Below the pieces are notes generated by a model. That model worked only from the letters and a program-made list of their open reading frames with translations. It ran no database searches and was not told the DNA's origin. This document shows, piece by piece, positions 1 to 3,972 of a stretch of DNA of 8,034 nt. Every line of letters starts with the position of its first letter. Within the stretch, counting starts at the first letter, position 1. The position numbers and the translations under genes were made by a program. Origin of the DNA: Paracoccaceae bacterium (GTDB lineage Bacteria; Pseudomonadota; Alphaproteobacteria; Rhodobacterales; Rhodobacteraceae). The DNA lies in contig JAGLUD010000043.1 in assembly GCA_023134935.1 (NCBI GenBank), forward strand, positions 1 through 8,034, in the 5' to 3' direction.

Positions 1-1492
1 CCTGATCCACAACGACTGCACCGTACGGCGCACCCATGGGCAGCGCGATCGTTCTTTCGTCTGCAATAAGCGCTTTGGCCGCAAGTCTCGTCACCTGCCG
101 ACGATTGCCAATTGGCAAGATCGATGCTGTCGATTTGGCTACGGTCTGACCATAAAGCGCATCGGACAACGCATCAGGTTCGCTTACGTCCAACATGCGG
201 ATACGGCCTTCTGCGCCCAAAACTTGGGCTAGCTCGACCGCCACTTCGATAGTTGGCCGCTCGGATGTCGGGGTTAGCAACAAATCGACCGCCGTATACC
301 CACATCCCAACGCCGCAAGAATTTCCGCGTGCCCAAAATTGGTCAGGCTCTCGACTTCCAGCGGAATTACATCTGCGGGAAGTCCGCGACCAAAACGGGC
401 CGCCAACGAAATCATCTCGCCGCCGAACTCTGCGTCATGCACCAGAAGTCTGGGCGATACACCACCGGCCGCGCGATAAGCTTTCGACATAGTTTCAACG
501 CGTTGAAGTAAATACTCCAGCGGCAGCGCGTCAAACGTGATCGCGCCTGAAGGACACATCGATGCGCACCCACCGCAACCAGCACAAATGTTTGCGTCAA
601 TTTTAACATGCTCACCATCGGAACTAATGGCGCCAGTCTGACAGGTATCGATACAATTAGAACAACCACTTATTCCGGCGCGGGTATGCGCACAAAGATG
701 TGGTTCCAATGCAATATAGAACGGTTTTTCAAACCCACCAACAAGTTGCGAAGCGTCAAATACAGCTTTCGCAACTGCCTTCGGGTCACGTGGATCCGGG
801 CGAATGTAACCATCCCGTTTATGATGAAACAGGGGTGTATCACCGCGCAAATCAAGCAGAATATCACAGGTAGTACGCCCACCGTCACGTGGTGCTTCGA
901 ACTTAATGTCGCCTCGGCCACCACTGATTGAAAGTTGTAACGCGTCAATTTTCACGTCAAAGTTTCCAAGCGAACCCCGCGCGGAACGAAGCTTGCCAAG
1001 AACTAGATCATAACCGTTTGGAATTGCCACATCCGCGGCATCATTTAACAAAACGGTAACGCTCAAAATTTCGGAAAGCTGTTCGGCAGCGGCAAGTGCA
1101 ACATCTGCATTTCCGATGATTAAGCACTGCCCAGAGGATTCGACATCCAGCATTTTTACACTGTGCGGAGCCAACAAAGATTCCGCCGCCAGAGCCGCCA
1201 TTTTCGGGGTGGATTTCGCCCCATCTTCGGACCATCCGGCGCGGTCCCGTAGATCGACAAACTCGGGCATTTCAGCGCCCAATTCTTCGGCCAATTCTTC
1301 GAAGACTTGTCTCTCTTGAAGGCAGGCAACAACCGCATCACCTTTTTCCAACAACACGGCAGCATCACCAAGCTCTTTAGTACAAAGTGCGGTGTGAACA
1401 CGCGAACATGGTAAGCCAGCTGACTTCGACAACGTTTCAACGTCAAATGACTGCGTCTTCAAACAATCGCATAATATCAAACTCTTAGACAT
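1..1492 (-). CDS. HdrA-like 4Fe-4S binding protein of formate dehydrogenase locus (partial, C-terminus off window)
   Basis: An open frame of 497 codons runs from ATG at 1492 (minus strand) off the left edge, preceded by a GAGGTG Shine-Dalgarno site ending 6 bases upstream. Residues 1-90 resemble the HdrA N-terminus: C8-x-C10, C29 and C37, then VVAC (C57) followed by an Arg/Glu-rich helix, then an R82-x4-W87 motif. Around residues 121-139 lies a Rossmann-like beta-turn-helix in which only G127 of the usual GxGxxG survives, so FAD binding is probably lost (inference). Two ferredoxin-type clusters follow: C267-x9-C277-x2-C280-x3-C284, and the canonical C303-x2-C306-x2-C309-x3-C313-P. The rest (about 315-497) is an alpha/beta region that recalls MvhD/HdrA delta-type domains, a weak resemblance. 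There is no signal peptide, so it is likely cytoplasmic. It is divergent from the fdh operon; genes annotated simply as '4Fe-4S binding protein' commonly sit here. The partner and reaction are unknown; an electron-transfer or Fe-S/maturation role is inferred. Confidence 0.85.
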   Translation of the reverse strand, partial: MSKSLILCDCLKTQSFDVETLSKSAGLPCSRVHTALCTKELGDAAVLLEKGDAVVACLQERQVFEELAEELGAEMPEFVDLRDRAGWSEDGAKSTPKMAALAAESLLAPHSVKMLDVESSGQCLIIGNADVALAAAEQLSEILSVTVLLNDAADVAIPNGYDLVLGKLRSARGSLGNFDVKIDALQLSISGGRGDIKFEAPRDGGRTTCDILLDLRGDTPLFHHKRDGYIRPDPRDPKAVAKAVFDASQLVGGFEKPFYIALEPHLCAHTRAGISGCSNCIDTCQTGAISSDGEHVKIDANICAGCGGCASMCPSGAITFDALPLEYLLQRVETMSKAYRAAGGVSPRLLVHDAEFGGEMISLAARFGRGLPADVIPLEVESLTNFGHAEILAALGCGYTAVDLLLTPTSERPTIEVAVELAQVLGAEGRIRMLDVSEPDALSDALYGQTVAKSTASILPIGNRRQVTRLAAKALIADERTIALPMGAPYGAVVVDQ

Positions 1493-1535
1493 GTTTCACA
1501 CCTCATTTACAGATAAACCGCCACGGTTTTCGCAC

Positions 1536-1721
1536 TCACTTAGGCCGCAAAACACCATGGAGTAAAGCTTTTTCCGCAGGTAGGATTTCCCCGAAATATT
1601 TATCAAGTGATTCGCGAAATCGCCCAATTAAATAACCGACAAAAACACTCGGCAACACGCCATGTGGACAATTTGTCCCATGCGATAAATGACACCCCAA
1701 GGACGCGGTCGAATTGTCCAT
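1536..1721 (-). CDS. Doubtful small ORF, 61 aa, unknown function
   Basis: An ATG-initiated frame of 61 codons lies upstream of, and in the same direction as, the 4Fe-4S gene, ending 43 bases before its start. The translation looks more protein-like than a random frame: a Cys/His-containing N-terminal part (GCHLSHGTNCPHG), then a hydrophobic stretch and an amphipathic segment (VGYLIGRFRESLDKYFGEIL). Against it, there is no clear Shine-Dalgarno site before the ATG, I recognise no family, and the same bases form palindromes that suggest operator DNA. It could be a real small protein, a decayed gene fragment or chance. Confidence 0.3.
   Translation of the reverse strand: MDNSTASLGCHLSHGTNCPHGVLPSVFVGYLIGRFRESLDKYFGEILPAEKALLHGVLRPK
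1661..1682. promoter_or_regulatory. Bulged 22-base palindrome, candidate operator
   Basis: The sequence reads CATG-T-GGACAA-T-TTGTCC-CATG. The core GGACAA-T-TTGTCC (1666-1678) is perfect, and both flanks carry CATG with one extra T on the left. A further AATTGTCC-AT half-site recurs at 1712-1721. The two-fold symmetry in the gap between divergent genes suggests a dimeric regulator site. I cannot name the regulator. The half-site TTGTCC recalls Crp/FNR-family (NnrR/DNR) half-sites, but the arms face the opposite way. Confidence 0.45.
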
Positions 1722-1728
1722 TTATCGC
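1682..1728. repeat. 10-bp inverted repeat, arms 1682-1691 and 1719-1728
   Basis: GCGATAAATG at 1682-1691 is exactly the reverse complement of CATTTATCGC at 1719-1728, with 27 bases between. The left arm shares one base with the palindrome at 1661-1682, and the right arm abuts the extra TTGTCC half-site. Centre-to-centre distance is 37 bases, about 3.5 helical turns. A paired operator for one protein is possible; a transcript hairpin with a 27-base loop is less likely. Confidence 0.45.
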
Positions 1729-1835
1729 TTAAATATCCAGTTTATTCAATTTTCCACTTCGTTTTTTGAGGTGCGTCCCTCATTATCTTGGAAAACCGCA
1801 TGGATAACTGTGCGCAAAATGGACCGGTTGATTAA

Positions 1836-2399
1836 ATGTCGCAAAAAAGTTTTACCCTGCCACTTGGCATCGTGCTCCGAAAATCTCCGGGTGTGACACG
1901 GTGGGCGAAGTGGGTCTGGAAAGCGGTTGCGGTCCTTCCCGGTGCCGAGCCAGCCAAATGGCGCGAGCTGCGGCGAGAGGGTGACATTGTCGAATACCAC
2001 GCCGCCACAGTGCCGCTGGAACTATGGCGCACAGACACCGAAGCTTATCTGACCGAACTATCGACCAAAGTCCCGTCGATTTATGTGGTCCTGCGTGAGC
2101 ACGATAACCCGAACGCCGAAAGCCCACTGGAAGTCGTGCTGGCAACCGCCTCGCCTTTTGACGGTCAGGATTACGCCGATAACGGTGAGGATATCGTTGA
2201 ACTGGTTCCAATGCCCCCTGCGCTGAAAGCATTGATTGGCAATTGGGTTGAGCAGCACCACGAAGATGAAGAGTTCATTAAGCGTCGTCGCGACAAGAGC
2301 CGCGTTGATCAAGAAGAGGATGGAATCGGCGATGGCCGCATTCGTCAACTTGCAGACGTTTACCGCGCCCCCAGCTCCAAGCGGGAGACAGTACATTGA
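1836..2399 (+). CDS. DUF3305 domain protein, formate dehydrogenase accessory
   Basis: The 187-residue protein opens with LPLGIVLRKSPGVTRWAKW (residues 8-26) and continues into KAVAVLPGAEPAKWREL, the hallmark of the DUF3305 family, in which a conserved Gly-Val-Thr-x-Trp segment precedes a Trp/Ala-Val-Leu-Pro core. It has no signal peptide, membrane segment or Cys cluster, so it is probably a soluble cytoplasmic protein. The tail (about 140-187) is rich in charged residues. The ATG at 1836 is fixed on the left by an in-frame TAA directly before it (1833-1835); no clear Shine-Dalgarno site is visible. It is the first gene of the operon and overlaps the DUF3306 gene by 4 bases, suggesting translational coupling. 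DUF3305 genes are typically found beside DUF3306, TorD-like and formate dehydrogenase genes, so a role in maturation is inferred; no biochemical function is known to me. Confidence 0.88.
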   Translation: MSQKSFTLPLGIVLRKSPGVTRWAKWVWKAVAVLPGAEPAKWRELRREGDIVEYHAATVPLELWRTDTEAYLTELSTKVPSIYVVLREHDNPNAESPLEVVLATASPFDGQDYADNGEDIVELVPMPPALKALIGNWVEQHHEDEEFIKRRRDKSRVDQEEDGIGDGRIRQLADVYRAPSSKRETVH

Positions 2400-3016
2400 G
2401 CGCGACAGAACAAATGGGCGCTTGGTCGCGCCGTCGCGCCGCCGTGCAAGCCGAGACAGAGGCGTTGGACCGCGAACAGGAAACGTCCGAAATTGCAAAG
2501 CAGCACGCTGCCTTGGAGGAAATGCCTGAAGAAGAAGTTCTGGCAGAACTTGAATTACCTAACCCGGAAGATATGCAGGCTGGCGATGATTTTAGTGCAT
2601 TTATGCAAACCACCGTACCGACAGCCTTACGCAACCGCGCACTGCGCACTTTGTGGCGCAGCAATCCAGTATTGGCGAATGTCGATAATTTGGTGGACTA
2701 CGGCGATGACTTCACCGGAAAAAACGATGTGCTTAAAGTCGTAAAAACTATCTACCGTGTAGGTAAAGGTATGTTGAAGGACGAGGAAGAAACGCCCGAA
2801 GCTCCAGTAGCGGTTGAAGAAGCGCCGGTAGAAGAAGTTTTGCTGGAAGCAGAACCTGAAGAACAGAACGAACAACAAGTAGAGCCAACACAACAACCCC
2901 AAGAACCAGTTATTATAGCTGACGAAACGCCGGATGCTGTTGCACCCCGGCGCCGGATGCGGTTTGATTTCGATGACGGCGGTTTGCCGACATCCACAGG
3001 AATGGAAAAAACATGA
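2396..3016 (+). CDS. DUF3306 domain protein, formate dehydrogenase accessory
   Basis: The 206-residue protein begins at a TTG codon (2396-2398) that overlaps the DUF3305 stop as TTGA; a GGGAG Shine-Dalgarno site ends 8 bases upstream. An N-terminal WSRRRAAV motif (10-17) is followed by a Glu-rich helix and then the most conserved block, DDFSAFMQTTVPTALRNRAL (64-83) and LWRSNPVLANVDNLVDYGDDF (86-106), typical of DUF3306. Residues 128-180 form a Glu/Pro/Gln-rich, probably disordered acidic linker, and the protein ends with a basic-aromatic RRRMRFDFDD patch (185-194). There is no signal peptide or membrane segment. The stop overlaps the torD-like ATG as ATGA. The conserved pairing with DUF3305 suggests the two proteins work together, perhaps during assembly or cofactor loading of FdhA; this is inference. 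Confidence 0.86.
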   Translation: MSATEQMGAWSRRRAAVQAETEALDREQETSEIAKQHAALEEMPEEEVLAELELPNPEDMQAGDDFSAFMQTTVPTALRNRALRTLWRSNPVLANVDNLVDYGDDFTGKNDVLKVVKTIYRVGKGMLKDEEETPEAPVAVEEAPVEEVLLEAEPEEQNEQQVEPTQQPQEPVIIADETPDAVAPRRRMRFDFDDGGLPTSTGMEKT

Positions 3017-3621
3017 GCGCATCTGCGACAAATATAGAGATTTCCGAAGAAGATCGGCTTCGCGCTGATATGTATAACTTCCTCGGCCTTTTGCTGGCAC
3101 GCCCGCCAAGCAAAGAAGTACTGAATAAAACCGCTGAGCTTAGCGGAGACGATGGTGCCTTGGGTGGCGCGATCAATGCGATGGCACGAGTTGCGAAGTC
3201 AACGCGCGTTAATGCTGTCGAAAGCGAGTTTACCGCATTGTTCATTGGATTGGGTCGCGGCGAGCTGCTTCCCTACACCAGCTTTTACCTAACTGGTTTC
3301 CTGAACGAAAAGCCATTGGCGATGCTTCGCAAGGATATGGCCGGTTTGCGGATCAGCCGTGCGCCGAACGTTTACGAACCGGAAGATAACATCGCCAGCT
3401 TGCTGGAAATGATGGGCGGGATGATACAGGGACGTTTCGGTCAGGTGACATCGCTGGATGAGCAGGCCGCGTTTTTCAACAAACATATCGGCTCGTGGGC
3501 CGAACACTTCTTTTCAGATTTGGAAGCTGCAAAATCTTCGGTGTTTTATGCCCCTGTGGGCAGCGCCGGAAAAGCTTTCATAGAGATCGAGCGCGAAGCG
3601 TTTCGAATGGATGCGGCTTAG
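3013..3621 (+). CDS. TorD/DmsD-family molybdoenzyme chaperone for formate dehydrogenase
   Basis: The 202-residue, all-helical cytoplasmic protein matches the TorD chaperone family in length and motifs: an N-terminal RADMYNFLGLLLARPP helix (17-32), ESEFTALFIG (70-79), the L86-P87-Y-T-S-F-Y92 segment followed by LTGFLNEKPLAMLR (93-106), and EPED at 122-125. Family members bind the Tat signal of a molybdoenzyme, protect the apoprotein and assist insertion of the molybdopterin cofactor; here the partner is presumably FdhA. The residue after EPED is Asn (N126), where many relatives have His (E-P-x-D-H). The gene overlaps DUF3306 by ATGA and has only a weak AGGAA site upstream, so it probably depends on translational coupling. 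It ends 39 bases before the small Tat gene. Confidence 0.9.
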   Translation: MSASATNIEISEEDRLRADMYNFLGLLLARPPSKEVLNKTAELSGDDGALGGAINAMARVAKSTRVNAVESEFTALFIGLGRGELLPYTSFYLTGFLNEKPLAMLRKDMAGLRISRAPNVYEPEDNIASLLEMMGGMIQGRFGQVTSLDEQAAFFNKHIGSWAEHFFSDLEAAKSSVFYAPVGSAGKAFIEIEREAFRMDAA

Positions 3622-3631
3622 CCGTACAACC

Positions 3632-3643
3632 GGCCTTCGGGCC
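3632..3643 (+). other. UUCG-capped GC hairpin
   Basis: GGCC-TTCG-GGCC forms a 4-bp all-GC stem closed by C(UUCG)G, one of the most stable RNA tetraloops. It lies between the torD-like stop (3619-3621) and the strong Shine-Dalgarno site at 3649. No U-tract follows, so it is not a classical terminator; it may protect or delimit the mRNA that begins with the Tat gene and fdhA. Confidence 0.5.
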
Positions 3644-3648
3644 ATAAC

Positions 3649-3654
3649 AGGAGG
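3649..3654 (+). promoter_or_regulatory. Strong Shine-Dalgarno site of the small Tat protein gene
   Basis: AGGAGG ends 6 bases before the ATG at 3661. It is the strongest ribosome binding site in the window, and it follows three genes that rely largely on stop/start overlaps. This suggests a step up in translation from the accessory genes to the structural genes. Confidence 0.75.
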
Positions 3655-3660
3655 AAAGAC

Positions 3661-3855
3661 ATGAGCGAAGATAATAATCGTGTCCAATCAGACCGGCGCA
3701 GCTTCTTGAAGCTTGCTGCGGCCTCGGCTCCGGCAGCTGCGGTTGCCACGGCGCTAGGAAGCACGGCTGCGCAAGCAGACGCGTTGGAAGATGCAGGAAC
3801 CGGTGTTCGTGATACCGCACATACGCGTGCGTATTTCGAGAGCGCCAAGTTTTAA
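3661..3855 (+). CDS. Formate dehydrogenase region TAT-signal small protein
   Basis: This 64-residue protein has an N-terminal twin-arginine signal: SDRRSFLK with R12-R13, an Ala-rich hydrophobic core (18-33) and a likely cleavage after A37-Q38-A39. The predicted mature part is only about 25 residues, ending in RDTAHTRAYFESAKF. This fits the family described as 'formate dehydrogenase region TAT target' (TIGR02811), which occurs just before the catalytic subunit of this enzyme class. An excellent AGGAGG site and the 79-base spacing to fdhA suggest co-expression. The family's function is not established to my knowledge. It may be a small subunit, a Tat or chaperone decoy, or an assembly factor; these are inferences. 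The conserved mature tail argues it is more than a bare signal peptide. Confidence 0.88.
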   Translation: MSEDNNRVQSDRRSFLKLAAASAPAAAVATALGSTAAQADALEDAGTGVRDTAHTRAYFESAKF

Positions 3856-3877
3856 GGGGATTTTCCAAAGAAGGCCA

Positions 3878-3919
3878 ATGGTTGCGAGACGCCCGACGGC
3901 TGGAAAAGAAAATCTATAA
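3878..3919 (+). CDS. Possible 13-codon leader ORF before fdhA
   Basis: ATG at 3878 opens a frame reading MVARRPTAGKENL and stopping at TAA (3917-3919), 15 bases before the fdhA ATG. Its VARRP is identical to residues 9-13 of FdhA, owing to the 15-base direct repeat. An AAGAAGG stretch lies only 3 bases upstream, close for a Shine-Dalgarno site. It could be a decayed earlier N-terminus of FdhA, a leader peptide or chance. Confidence 0.25.
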   Translation: MVARRPTAGKENL

Positions 3920-3972
3920 TTCAGGGAGAATATAATGCTGAGGAAAAAAACCAACGGGGTTGCGAGACGCCC
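3880..3972 (+). repeat. 15-base direct repeat flanking the fdhA start
   Basis: GGTTGCGAGACGCCC occurs at 3880-3894 in the leader and again at 3958-3972 inside codons 8-13 of fdhA, 78 bases apart. Each copy contains the tiny inverted repeat GCG-AGA-CGC and has CCAA a few bases before it, so the similarity extends imperfectly upstream. Both copies can be read as Val-Ala-Arg-Arg-Pro. The arrangement suggests a local tandem duplication of the gene's 5' end, or a repeated protein- or RNA-binding site. Confidence 0.7.
3923..3928 (+). promoter_or_regulatory. Shine-Dalgarno site of fdhA
   Basis: AGGGAG ends 6 bases before the ATG at 3935. It supports this start rather than a later Met and confirms the long, arginine-containing n-region of the FdhA signal peptide. 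The site begins 3 bases after the stop of the possible 13-codon leader ORF. Confidence 0.65.

Larger units (their letters stand above)
1493..1835. other. Divergent intergenic region between the 4Fe-4S gene and the fdh operon
   Basis: This AT-richer, 343-base gap must hold the promoters of both divergent units. The visible structure is a bulged palindrome (1661-1682), a 10-bp inverted repeat (1682-1691 with 1719-1728), a separate AATTGTCC half-site (1712-1719) and a small TGAGG-N6-CCTCA inverted repeat (1767-1782). I could not assign a convincing sigma-70 -35/-10 pair, a sigma-54 site or a full FNR box on either strand. A minus-strand ORF of 61 codons overlaps the region and is listed separately. 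Confidence 0.6.

Noticed and set aside
1608..1625. Inverted repeat TTCGCGAA in the divergent gap as an operator
   Set aside because: It is a single short 8-base palindrome that could easily arise by chance, with no second copy in the region.
1766..1789. TTGAGG and TATCTT as a possible sigma-70 promoter for the fdh operon
   Set aside because: The spacing is only 12 bases, too short for a sigma-70 promoter.
1827..1838. TTGATTAAAT near the DUF3305 start as an FNR/anaerobox site
   Set aside because: Only one half of TTGAT-N4-ATCAA is present, and it lies against the start codon.
1714..1896. A 60-codon plus-strand frame running from the intergenic region into the DUF3305 gene
   Set aside because: It overlaps the DUF3305 start out of frame, has no Shine-Dalgarno site and an irregular composition.
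3859..3914. GATTTTC / GAAAATC inverted repeat in the fdhA leader as a riboswitch or attenuator stem
   Set aside because: It is a 7-bp, mostly AT pairing with a 42-base loop and no recognisable riboswitch core, for example no molybdenum-cofactor motif that I could identify.
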